From the NCBI RefSeq assembly GCF_002208135.1, contig NZ_CP021646.1, positions 1,967,501 through 2,031,500 of the forward strand: DNA of 64,000 nt. The letters run 5' to 3'. Both the position numbers and the translations under genes were made by a program. Below, in pieces: positions 44,679 to 52,710 of this stretch. The notes beneath the pieces were generated by a model. It ran no database searches. It was not told where the DNA came from and worked only from the letters and a program-made list of their open reading frames with translations. The stretch is from Pseudoalteromonas piscicida (GTDB taxonomy: Bacteria > Pseudomonadota > Gammaproteobacteria > Enterobacterales > Alteromonadaceae). The stretch's first letter is position 1. The number at the start of each line of letters is the position of its first letter.

Positions 44679-45479
44679 ATGGCGTTTAAAAAGTCGCTAG
44701 TTTTTGCAGCGTTACTACTAGCTGGTTGCGACGACACCCTAACATTGAACCAAGTGTGTAGCGAAACGCCTGGTTTTTGTGAAGACTTAAATACAGACAG
44801 TCACTGTAAAGACGAACGCGCGTCGCTTATCTACGCGCGCTACCATGAATACAAGTCACCGACGGACGATAACAAATATGACTTGTTGCAAAATTTAGAA
44901 AGCTATAACCAATGTGTTTCTCGCGCCGCCAAAATTGAGCACATCAAATTAAAAGAAAAAACCACTTCAAGAGTGGAAGGTCATCTCACCGCACTAAAAG
45001 AAATGACGCGTATTTACAACGAAACAAAAAACAGTAATCACCCTGGCCTGCTTTACTATCACTGGTCTCGTAACAATGATCGTGCTGCAATGAATAAGCT
45101 GCTGAATATGCAGGACGACTCAAGAGTGCAAAACGATCCCGAAATTCAGCTTTTCCTCGCCGAGTTTTACGCCAAAGTGGATGATGATAAAACCGTTGAT
45201 ATTCTCTACCGCGTATTAGAACTGAATAAAAGCGGCCACACCCCTAATCCAGAAGTCTATTCATCTTTAGTCAGTATCTTCTACAAACACGAAAAGTATA
45301 AGCACGCATATACTTTTGCCCGAGTGGCTCAGCTTTCTGGGGTTGAAGATATCGATATTATTCCGGTGACAAACCAACTGGCGTCAATGGGAAAAGATTT
45401 AGCCAACTTAGATTCCTTGGCAGAAAGGACCTACGAGAGCATTCAAGCCGGGGAGTTTGTCTCTCCACGTGATTTTTGA
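44679..45479 (+). CDS. DUF2989-family lipoprotein
   Basis: A 266-residue lipoprotein: MAFKKSLVFAALLLAGCDD has lipobox LAGC. The N-terminal mature part has four cysteines (VCSETPGFCEDLNTDSHCKDERASLIYARYHEY ... NQCVSRAAKIEH), probably disulfide-bonded. The C-terminal part is helical and TPR-like (NDPEIQLFLAEFYAKVDDDKTVDILYRVLELN). This matches DUF2989 as known from Shewanella/Vibrio relatives. Function unknown. Confidence 0.78.
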   Translation: MAFKKSLVFAALLLAGCDDTLTLNQVCSETPGFCEDLNTDSHCKDERASLIYARYHEYKSPTDDNKYDLLQNLESYNQCVSRAAKIEHIKLKEKTTSRVEGHLTALKEMTRIYNETKNSNHPGLLYYHWSRNNDRAAMNKLLNMQDDSRVQNDPEIQLFLAEFYAKVDDDKTVDILYRVLELNKSGHTPNPEVYSSLVSIFYKHEKYKHAYTFARVAQLSGVEDIDIIPVTNQLASMGKDLANLDSLAERTYESIQAGEFVSPRDF

Positions 45480-45497
45480 GCCTTGTTGTAAAAACCA

Positions 45498-45525
45498 AAA
45501 CGGGAAGCCGATGCTTCCCGTTTTT
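45498..45525. terminator. Bidirectional terminator after the DUF2989 gene
   Basis: AAACGGGAAGC pairs with GCTTCCCGTTT around CGAT, followed by a T run on plus and an A-derived T run on minus. Confidence 0.9.
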
Positions 45526-45532
45526 GAAAATA

Positions 45533-45691
45533 ATATCAATTTACTTAATTAAGTGGCCTATTTTTCGGCAAGAAAATCTTGTCGATAGCCCGGCAAAAAT
45601 TTTGCTATTTAGGTTCTAAATGATAAATTTTTAACACAGCTAGCGTCAGATTTAATCCCTCAAATTGAGCAAGTACTAAGTCAAGTTGGTA
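45533..45691. repeat. Diverged second copy of the 27.8-kb palindromic element
   Basis: The middle shares GGCAAAAATTTTGCTATTTA and then TTCTAAATGA-AAATTTTTAAC with 27788-27948, followed by CCCTCAAATTGA and AGTACTAAGT-like words in the same order. The ends (ATATCAATTTACTTA and AAGTCAAGTTGGTA) are degenerate versions of the terminal repeats. Same orientation relative to the plus strand. Confidence 0.7.
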
Positions 45692-45701
45692 AAAATCACC
45701 A

Positions 45702-47027
45702 CTACTTTGCAAGTGCTACATTAATAAATACTGCGGTCATCAAGACTGGGCAAACAAATCTAACATACTGAGCAAACCAGTAATGTGCACCACGAGATTC
45801 CAAGTGAAGCTGATTACCACGCTTCCAGACCCAGCCAACAGTAATAAAGTAGAACAATCCCATCAAAGGTAGCTGATATTGTGTAAAGAGACTAATAACC
45901 AATTCAAACAGCCAATCAAAGTTTAGAATGATGGTGCTCGATGCCAATAAGATAACGAGTGTGACTAGCCAAGTCGCTTGTTTACGTTTAAAACCGTGGT
46001 TTTCAACCAAAAACGATACCGGAATTTCCGTTGAGGAAATCGTAGAAGTTACCGACGCTATAGACATAAGTACAAAGAAAGTCAGACTAACTAATAATCC
46101 CACTTCACCCATATTGGCAAACAGCTCAGGTAAAATAGCAAAAATCAAACGGCCTTCACCGATTAATTTACCATCTTGAAATACTTGGACACCATTTTGC
46201 TGCGCAACAAATATTGCAGGGATAATAAGTAAACCGGCTAAAAATGCAACACTGGTGTCTAGCATTGCAACACTAAACGTGAGCTTAGGTAGATTTTCGT
46301 TCGGTTTTAAGTACGAACCATAAATCATCATACAGCCAACACCCAATGACAACGAAAAGAACGCCTGCCCCATCGCAGCAATGATCAAATCAGGATCGCT
46401 AATTTTTGAAAAGTCCGGTACTAAATACGTTCTAAACCCTTCAGCTGCACCGTCTAATGTCGCCATATAACCAATAAGGCAAAGTAGTAACACCAGTAAC
46501 AATGGCATTAATCTGCGTGACCAGGCTTCTATGCCTGATTTTACCCCTTTGAGAATAATGCTCGCGGTCAGAATTAACATCAGTGGTGTAAAGATAAAGT
46601 TTCTAAGTATCGAATCACCGCTAAGAAACTGGTGTGCGGCATCTAGCTCAGCCATTTGCGCAAGGGGATCAAGTGCATGAGACAACATCCACCCAGCCAC
46701 AATGGAGTAAAAGCTTAGCATCACAATAGCGCCACCAAGGCCGATATATCCCGCCGCAACCCCTATTTTCGGATTGCCCTCACGCCAGGCTGTTTTAAGT
46801 GCTTTTACTGGGTTTGCTTGTGCTTGATGGCCCAAATACAATTCTGTGTACAGAGCAGGCAATGCGAGTAAAAAGATCACCGCAAAATAAACCAGTAAAA
46901 ATGCGCCGCCACCGTGATTTGCAGCTTGTGTGGGAAATCCCCAAATGTTACCAAGTCCAACAGCAGCACCAGCTGCTGCTAACACAAAGCCAAGGCGGCT
47001 TTGAAATCCATCGCGCGTATGAGCCAT
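45702..47027 (-). CDS. Sodium-dependent transporter, NSS/SNF family
   Basis: ATG 47027 (MAHTRDGFQSRLGFVLAAAGAAVGLGNIWGFP) is preferred over the TTG four codons upstream. The 441-residue product has about eleven to twelve helices; the start A-A-x-G-A-A-V-G-L-G-N-I-W-G-F-P is the Na+/substrate site of helix 1 in LeuT-like proteins. FFSLSLGVGCMMIYGSYL and SISTEIPVSFLVE-type segments later also fit. It imports an amino acid or amine with Na+. Single gene. Confidence 0.92.
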   Translation of the reverse strand: MAHTRDGFQSRLGFVLAAAGAAVGLGNIWGFPTQAANHGGGAFLLVYFAVIFLLALPALYTELYLGHQAQANPVKALKTAWREGNPKIGVAAGYIGLGGAIVMLSFYSIVAGWMLSHALDPLAQMAELDAAHQFLSGDSILRNFIFTPLMLILTASIILKGVKSGIEAWSRRLMPLLLVLLLCLIGYMATLDGAAEGFRTYLVPDFSKISDPDLIIAAMGQAFFSLSLGVGCMMIYGSYLKPNENLPKLTFSVAMLDTSVAFLAGLLIIPAIFVAQQNGVQVFQDGKLIGEGRLIFAILPELFANMGEVGLLVSLTFFVLMSIASVTSTISSTEIPVSFLVENHGFKRKQATWLVTLVILLASSTIILNFDWLFELVISLFTQYQLPLMGLFYFITVGWVWKRGNQLHLESRGAHYWFAQYVRFVCPVLMTAVFINVALAK

Positions 47028-47106
47028 GTCTGTAATCAATCATTATTTTTGTAGACGGCAGATTATACGTACTTCCGCTGAAAATGCGAGAGGTTCTAAG
47101 CGCGCC

Positions 47107-47637
47107 TCAAAAACTCGAGTTTGGCGCCTCAAGAAAGTCCATTTCTTCCTCTGTTGGATCGCGATTAAGTATTTCGTTTCGATGGGGATAGCGGCCAAAT
47201 CTATCGATAATTTTTTTGTGCGCGACTTCAAAATCATAATTAGGCAGGTCACGAAAATAATGGTCTGCAGCACGATGTATGATGCGACTTTCACTGTGCA
47301 TCATCGGCAGGTATAAAAACATCAATTCGGTGTCATTAAGCTGACGGTGATAACCCTTTTCGATGGCATGCTGAGTGAGGCATAGCGCCAGAGGGTCACT
47401 GGCAAAAGCTTTAGGAGTATCTCTAAATATATTACGCGAAAACTGATCTAAGATAATGATTTCGCACAGCGCGCCAAGGGGTGTTGCTCTCCAGCTCGAA
47501 AGCTCTCCTTGGTGTGCCATTTGGTGCAAAATACCGAAGCGATTTTTTATTATGCGATCAAAGCCCGCAGACTTCTTCCACCAGTCAGATTCAGTGCATT
47601 CAACAAACCAGAATTCGTAAACGTCTTTATAATTCAT
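47107..47637 (-). CDS. DUF924-family protein
   Basis: From ATG 47637 (AGGAG upstream) the product is 176 residues. VYEFWFVECTESDWWKKSAGFDRIIKNRFGILHQMAHQGELSSWRATPLGALCEIIILDQFSRNIFRDTPKAFASDPLAL is the classic DUF924 signature; the rest is helical with YLPMMHSESR. It has a TPR-like all-helical fold; biochemical role unknown. Confidence 0.9.
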   Translation of the reverse strand: MNYKDVYEFWFVECTESDWWKKSAGFDRIIKNRFGILHQMAHQGELSSWRATPLGALCEIIILDQFSRNIFRDTPKAFASDPLALCLTQHAIEKGYHRQLNDTELMFLYLPMMHSESRIIHRAADHYFRDLPNYDFEVAHKKIIDRFGRYPHRNEILNRDPTEEEMDFLEAPNSSF

Positions 47638-47758
47638 GATGGCACTCCTAGGGAAAACAAACTTCAAGGTCAGCGGACCCTAACCGTTATGAACAAAGTG
47701 CCACCCTTACGTCAATAATGCAACTTTTTTATTAGTGCCATTAGGGCAATAAATTTAC

Positions 47759-49105
47759 TTACGCAACCTCTAGTAATTTAGCATGAATTGACTGCACAAC
47801 CTGATCAGACTCTTGTTGTTCAACTAAGAAGCACAGATTGTGCTTACTTGCACCATGACATATTAATCGAATATTGAACTCTGATAACACATCCATCAAA
47901 TTCAGTTGGCACTTTTTCAGTTGGATCTCGGAACCGATCATAGCCACTAGAGTAAGGTTGTTTTCCACCGTCACATGACAAAACTCTCCTAGTTCATCCA
48001 AACAAGCTTGTTCTAGCTCTGGTCGAGATGCGTTAGGCGCATTATCTAGCGTTAGTGCGACACTAATTTCAGACGTCGTTACCAAGTCAACGGATATATT
48101 GTAGTTACTCAATATAGTGAAGATGCGAGCCAAAAAACCGCTCGCAAGAAGCATTTCAGGGCTCTTTAAAGTCAATAATATTTGATTTTTACGTTGTGTC
48201 ACAGCACGAATTCCCGATTGCGCGGTTTTCTCTTTCTCAATCCAAGTACCACCCGCTTGCGGGTCACGACTTGAACCGACAAATACAGAAATGCCTTTAC
48301 GGCTAGCTGGCAATATAGTAGCAGGATGTAATACCTTAGCACCAAATGTCGCCATTTCAGCCGCTTCATCAAAACTCAAACGAGGAATGGGTTTAGCTTT
48401 AACGCACAACCGAGGGTCAGTACTAAAAATACCAACAACATCGGTCCAAATGTGTACGCTAGACGCATCAATTGCCTCAGCGAGCAACGCGGCACTATAA
48501 TCAGAACCTCCACGACCCAGCGTGGTTGTTTGGCCGTACTGATCACTACCGATAAAACCTTGTGTCACTTGCACAGATCCGTCAAGCTGCGCTACCAGAT
48601 TCGTTTGTGCGGCTTCACGCGTAGCTGCAACATTCGGATTCGCTTTGCCAAATTGATTATCTGTTTTAAGCACTTTACGCACATCAAAGCGCGATGCCTG
48701 AACTTGGTTATTACGTAATATTTGGGTAAATAAATAAGAAGAAAAACGCTCACCAAAACTCAGCATCTCATCGCATTGCTGTCTGCTAAGCGCAGGTAAA
48801 CTCGCAAGGCTTTGAAATTCAGTGAATGTTTGTTTATAGCCTTCAGCAAGATCAGCATCCAAAGATACTTGATCGATAATCGCTTGCTGTATGTTTTCAA
48901 CCGCTGCAACAACTGCTTTGCGTCCGACTTCGTCTTCCTTTTGTTGGGTTAGCGTTACAAGGTGATTGGTTACGCCAGCACATGCACTAACAACGACCAC
49001 TCGAACATTTGGGTTGTCACGAACAATGTGAGCACAACGAGACATAGCTTCAAAGTCAGCGACACTGGTACCGCCAAATTTGGCTACAACATACTGCGAA
49101 TTCAT
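47759..49105 (-). CDS. lysC: Lysine-sensitive aspartate kinase (aspartokinase III)
   Basis: A 448-residue enzyme that phosphorylates aspartate, first step toward lysine, threonine and methionine. YVVAKFGGTSVADFEAM is the kinase signature; GSDYSAALLAEAIDA and IWTDVVGIFSTDPRL are catalytic-domain blocks. Two ACT domains lie in the C-terminal 150 residues (SGFLARIFTILSNYNISVDLVTTSEISVAL). The length and layout match E. coli LysC (449). A lysine riboswitch is present upstream, and GAGAGGAGAG directly precedes the ATG. Regulation by lysine is thus expected at both RNA and enzyme levels. Confidence 0.96.
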   Translation of the reverse strand: MNSQYVVAKFGGTSVADFEAMSRCAHIVRDNPNVRVVVVSACAGVTNHLVTLTQQKEDEVGRKAVVAAVENIQQAIIDQVSLDADLAEGYKQTFTEFQSLASLPALSRQQCDEMLSFGERFSSYLFTQILRNNQVQASRFDVRKVLKTDNQFGKANPNVAATREAAQTNLVAQLDGSVQVTQGFIGSDQYGQTTTLGRGGSDYSAALLAEAIDASSVHIWTDVVGIFSTDPRLCVKAKPIPRLSFDEAAEMATFGAKVLHPATILPASRKGISVFVGSSRDPQAGGTWIEKEKTAQSGIRAVTQRKNQILLTLKSPEMLLASGFLARIFTILSNYNISVDLVTTSEISVALTLDNAPNASRPELEQACLDELGEFCHVTVENNLTLVAMIGSEIQLKKCQLNLMDVLSEFNIRLICHGASKHNLCFLVEQQESDQVVQSIHAKLLEVA

Positions 49106-49189
49106 TTTCTCTCCTCTCGACTGTTGACACAGTCAAATTTTATAAGGAGAACTCGGCATGGGATTTCTAGAAAGACGAACGCTTGAAAT

Positions 49190-49355
49190 GACCTTTGCCA
49201 GAAGCTCTCCACCAATACGGTGACAGTTCCGAGGATTCAGCCTCGTAAACCGAAGAATCGTCGCGACGAGCAACGTTTCTCCTCGGCGAATACTTCCCTC
49301 ACTAGTGGTCATCGGTCTCGTCACCTCACACTAACTACCTAAGCATCGCGCCTCT
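49190..49355 (-). promoter_or_regulatory. Lysine riboswitch (L box) of lysC
   Basis: On the minus strand, from about 49355, the leader reads GAGGCGCGATGC...AGTA, then GTGAGG, then CGCCGAGGAGAAACG, CGAGGCTGAATCCTCGG, CTGTCACCG and TTGGTGGAGAGCTTCTGG. These words, in this order, correspond to the five-helix lysine aptamer with its closing P1 arm GAGGCGC/GAGCTTCT-type pairing. It lies directly before lysC. Downstream is a 90-base expression platform ending in the GAGAGGAG binding site, with no strong terminator, so control may be translational. Confidence 0.88.
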
Positions 49356-49400
49356 TCTGTTTATTTTGCCTTTGTTAATCTGAATAAAAGCAAAATAAAA

Positions 49401-49418
49401 GCCCGCAATAAATGCGGG
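49401..49418 (-). terminator. Terminator of the nhaD gene
   Basis: GCCCGCA at 49401-49407 pairs with TGCGGGC at 49412-49418; on the minus strand it is followed by TTTTATTTTGC. It separates nhaD from the lysC leader. Confidence 0.85.
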
Positions 49419-49508
49419 CGATAGGAGAAAATTATCTTTTAGCCGTCTAGGTGTCAAGTAATTTATAAAAAAACTTATCCCAAAGGCTAAAAATAACGTC
49501 AATTTACG

Positions 49509-50756
49509 TTAAATAAGCTGACCCGCGAAATATGCGCCACCATATCCAATGGTGTATGCAATGAGTAGATAGACACTCATTTTAAGATAACTCGAGAAGG
49601 TCAAGGCTTTTACCTTACTCATTGCAATGATACCCGCCGCAGAACCAATGATTAACATAGAACCACCAACGCCAGTCGCATAAGTAAAGGTTAGCCATTG
49701 TGCTGGGGTCATTGTAATGTCTGCTTTTAATAACGCTGCCGTCAATGGCACATTGTCTACCGCAGCACTCATCAAGCCAACCAAGTAGTTTGCGTATTCT
49801 GGTGCAAGGTGCAGATATAAGTCGGTAAACTTAGATAATACACCCACCTCTTTCAACGCACCAACCAATAGCAGCACGCCAACAAAGAACAATAAGGTGT
49901 CGTATTCGATTTCACGAATATAGTCGATGATTTTCTTGTTGACATCCTTCTTACGCATCAAAAACTGTGCCGTTAAAAACATCAGAGACAAACCAAATAA
50001 GAAAGTCAACATCGGCGGTACATGGTATTGAACGCTTAAAAATAACGTTGCAAAAATGGTTGATAAAAAGATAAGCGCAATAGTGATATCGGTTTTTTCA
50101 ATTCTGCGTAATTCTACCTTTTCAAAGGTGATCTTATCATTCATGCCGATCGACAGCATCGCAGCTAAGATAAATACGCTAAAAATAGAGGGCGCAATTA
50201 ATAAAAGCAGATCAGGGATCGTTACTTTATCGGCCAGAAATATCATCAAGGTGGTTACATCACCAGTGATCAATGACACCCCTCCAGAGTTGACACTGAA
50301 GATGATTAACGTCGCATATCTAATTAGCTTTTTCGGGTCTAACTTCAAAGACATGACTACAGCTAATGAAATAAGCGTCGCGGTAATATTATCCGATATT
50401 GACGAAAATACGAATGCAAAAGCACCAACCAAAAACATTAGCTTGCGTTCGCTAATATGGGTTGGCATGATCCGGTGAACAATATTTTGGATAAATCCTT
50501 TTGAGTTCAAGTAGGCCACAAACGTCATCGCTGCCATTAAGAACAGCCATAAGGTCGCGATTTCCAAAATGTTATGGTCTAGTTCAATTTGTACAATTTC
50601 TGGGCTTTGACCATGAATTGGAGAGATAAAGGCGATAATCCAACATAAAGTACCAAAAAAAAGCGTTGTTTTGGCCTTGTTTACGTGAATAATATCTTCT
50701 ATAACGATGAGTATAAAAGCGATGGCGATCAGGGTTAGAATAATGGGCGTGACCAT
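49509..50756 (-). CDS. nhaD: Na+/H+ antiporter NhaD
   Basis: A membrane protein of about 415 residues from ATG 50756 (the frame is open to a TTG 11 codons earlier). It has about twelve helices, starting PIILTLIAIAFILIVIEDIIHVNKAKTTLFFG. SSISDNITATLISLAVVMSLKL and SAAVDNVPLTAALLKADI are the two half-repeats typical of NhaD in the ion transporter superfamily, each with a helix-breaking DN motif. It expels Na+ in exchange for protons at high pH, consistent with a marine habitat. Confidence 0.92.
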   Translation of the reverse strand: MVTPIILTLIAIAFILIVIEDIIHVNKAKTTLFFGTLCWIIAFISPIHGQSPEIVQIELDHNILEIATLWLFLMAAMTFVAYLNSKGFIQNIVHRIMPTHISERKLMFLVGAFAFVFSSISDNITATLISLAVVMSLKLDPKKLIRYATLIIFSVNSGGVSLITGDVTTLMIFLADKVTIPDLLLLIAPSIFSVFILAAMLSIGMNDKITFEKVELRRIEKTDITIALIFLSTIFATLFLSVQYHVPPMLTFLFGLSLMFLTAQFLMRKKDVNKKIIDYIREIEYDTLLFFVGVLLLVGALKEVGVLSKFTDLYLHLAPEYANYLVGLMSAAVDNVPLTAALLKADITMTPAQWLTFTYATGVGGSMLIIGSAAGIIAMSKVKALTFSSYLKMSVYLLIAYTIGYGGAYFAGQLI

Positions 50757-50912
50757 AATGCGTAAACAACCTGTAATTAAATGTAACAAGGGGTGGGTTC
50801 GTTTTCGCGGCGGATTCTAGCACCATCACAGTCCCCATGCTACGTACGATAAACATTTTGTGACAAATTGATGAAGTAGTGATGTAACTTAACTACTACA
50901 CACTGGAAAGTT

Positions 50913-52157
50913 ATGATCCCAGCAAAAAAATTATTAAACACGATAAATGAACACTGGAGCGTACTCGAGCTACTTTTTAAACGATTTAAGCTCGCTGATT
51001 TCAGTCTAAAAGATGTACAAAACATCCTAAAACAGAAAAATCCCAGCTGGACGAGTGAGCGAATTTATAAAGAAACCAATCGATTACTCCAACAAGAAAT
51101 TATTATCCCTTTAGCTAAGTCGTCACAGTTAGAAATCAACCGCGCAATCGCCGACTTCGCCAGCTTCCTTTTACAAGAAGAAAGTCTCGGTTTAGCGGAA
51201 GAGATCACGGTGCTGGTAAAAGACTTAGAAAGATTAGGTAATCGCATCGCACAAGCCGGTGAAGAGGCTGACTACTCTGAGCTGCGCCGCTTTAGCCGCA
51301 TTATGGACGAACGCGTTCGTAAGATTGTTAAGCTGTTCGAACATAACGAAAGCGCTATCATGAACTTGGTTGAACAAGCAAAGTCTGACACCTCTACTCT
51401 GTCTCTTGGTATGAGATATAAAGCCGTACTGGAAGCTTTTGACGAATATATCGAACCTATGCTGGAAATGGTTGATATTCATGGCCCATTCCAACGCTGT
51501 TTTGATCAGATAGAGCTTCAGGTCAGTGAGCAAATTGACGAGATTGAACAATTAGGCCGTGGTGCTGCAGACAAACGTATGCTGGAGCAACTCAGAACAC
51601 GCATTTTAGATATGCACCTCATTGGTAGAGAAAGCTTGAGCCGCAGCGCCGACCTCCTAATGCCGTTAAGAGAAGAGCTACGCCGCAATACACTCATTAC
51701 ACGCCAAGCTTCCAAAGTCCTTGGGCAAATTAGAAAGCGCGGCGTTGATCGGTTACTCTCACCGGTTCAGCCAGAGTTTGTTTCAGACATTCAACGCTTT
51801 AACCTCGGTCAAAAGCGTCACATGGTCGCTTATATGGCAAGTCTCGTTGAGTTTGAGCATGAAGAATATCAGCTACCCGATCACGACGATGTGCCAGCTT
51901 ATCAAAGCCCTAACATTCCAGATTACAACTCGGTAAAAACGAGATTTCAACAAACCGGTAAAAAGCGCCAGGCACTATTGGGCTTTTTAAGCGATAGCTA
52001 CCCAGATCTTGAAGCAGACGAAATGCTGTTTCTTTATCAAAAGCTGATCAACGAATCTGACTTGGCACTTAGCCAAGAGCAACAAAAGAGTAAGATCACT
52101 ATCGCATCGCATACCTTCTCTTTATATCCATTTAGTGCCAAAGCAAAACAAGATTAG
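50913..52157 (+). CDS. mksF: MksF: kleisin-like subunit of the Mks (MukBEF-like) condensin
   Basis: A 414-residue soluble helical protein (GGAAAG upstream of the ATG). N-terminal winged-helix-like region NTINEHWSVLELLFKRFKLADFSLKDVQNILKQKN, a long helical middle with coiled-coil character (VKDLERLGNRIAQAGEEAD ... LEQLRTRILDMHLIGRESLSRSADLL), and a C-terminal winged-helix-like part. It is followed in order by MksE and MksB. In the Mks complex this subunit bridges the two SMC heads. The assignment rests mostly on gene order and on the clear MksB. Confidence 0.85.
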   Translation: MIPAKKLLNTINEHWSVLELLFKRFKLADFSLKDVQNILKQKNPSWTSERIYKETNRLLQQEIIIPLAKSSQLEINRAIADFASFLLQEESLGLAEEITVLVKDLERLGNRIAQAGEEADYSELRRFSRIMDERVRKIVKLFEHNESAIMNLVEQAKSDTSTLSLGMRYKAVLEAFDEYIEPMLEMVDIHGPFQRCFDQIELQVSEQIDEIEQLGRGAADKRMLEQLRTRILDMHLIGRESLSRSADLLMPLREELRRNTLITRQASKVLGQIRKRGVDRLLSPVQPEFVSDIQRFNLGQKRHMVAYMASLVEFEHEEYQLPDHDDVPAYQSPNIPDYNSVKTRFQQTGKKRQALLGFLSDSYPDLEADEMLFLYQKLINESDLALSQEQQKSKITIASHTFSLYPFSAKAKQD

Positions 52158-52161
52158 CATT

Positions 52162-52710
52162 ATGACGACAATTAATTTAGATATGCTCAACGAGCTCCAA
52201 GCCATCAATAAAAAATTGGTGAGCGGGTATCACATCAGTGAGCAAGACACCACTCTTTGGCAAGAATTAGATCAGCAGATAGAAAGCTATCAAGCGCTAT
52301 TTTCGGCCTTAGGCCATGATTTACAGCACGATGCCCGTGGCTTTTATTATTTGGCAAGCGATGAAAGCACGCCAAATATGGGGAAAATTTCCCGCGCGAT
52401 TGCCCTAACCATTTATATTTTGATTGAGCACTATGCCAACCAAGGCAAAGATCCGCTTCGCGTACTATTTGATGAAAGCTGCGATCTAGAGCTAATGCAA
52501 ACCATAGTGCAACTCAATAAGCACCTTTTTGATCAGTTGGAGATTTTTTCGGGCTCAGATCTCAGAAAAGACGTGTTTTTACGTATGGTAAGACTGGGTC
52601 TTGCCCGGGAGGTTGAGCAAGGCTTTATGCTACTTGCACCGATTTATCGCTACATTGACGCGCTAATGGAAGTAAACGAAGAACAATATGATATTGAGGA
52701 CGAGCTATGA
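52162..52710 (+). CDS. mksE: MksE: accessory subunit of the Mks condensin
   Basis: A 182-residue protein from ATG 52162, which follows the mksF stop by 4 bases; a longer frame overlapping mksF is unlikely. It is helical with a winged-helix-like KISRAIALTIYILIEHYANQGKDPLRVLFDE and LRKDVFLRMVRLGLAREVEQGFMLLAPIYRYIDALMEV, corresponding to the MukE/MksE type. Its TGA overlaps the mksB start, so expression of the ATPase is coupled. Confidence 0.85.
   Translation: MTTINLDMLNELQAINKKLVSGYHISEQDTTLWQELDQQIESYQALFSALGHDLQHDARGFYYLASDESTPNMGKISRAIALTIYILIEHYANQGKDPLRVLFDESCDLELMQTIVQLNKHLFDQLEIFSGSDLRKDVFLRMVRLGLAREVEQGFMLLAPIYRYIDALMEVNEEQYDIEDEL

Noticed and set aside
47026..47316. Plus-strand frame opposite the DUF924 gene
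   Set aside because: It is a shadow of the DUF924 coding sequence, low in recognisable features and without a binding site.
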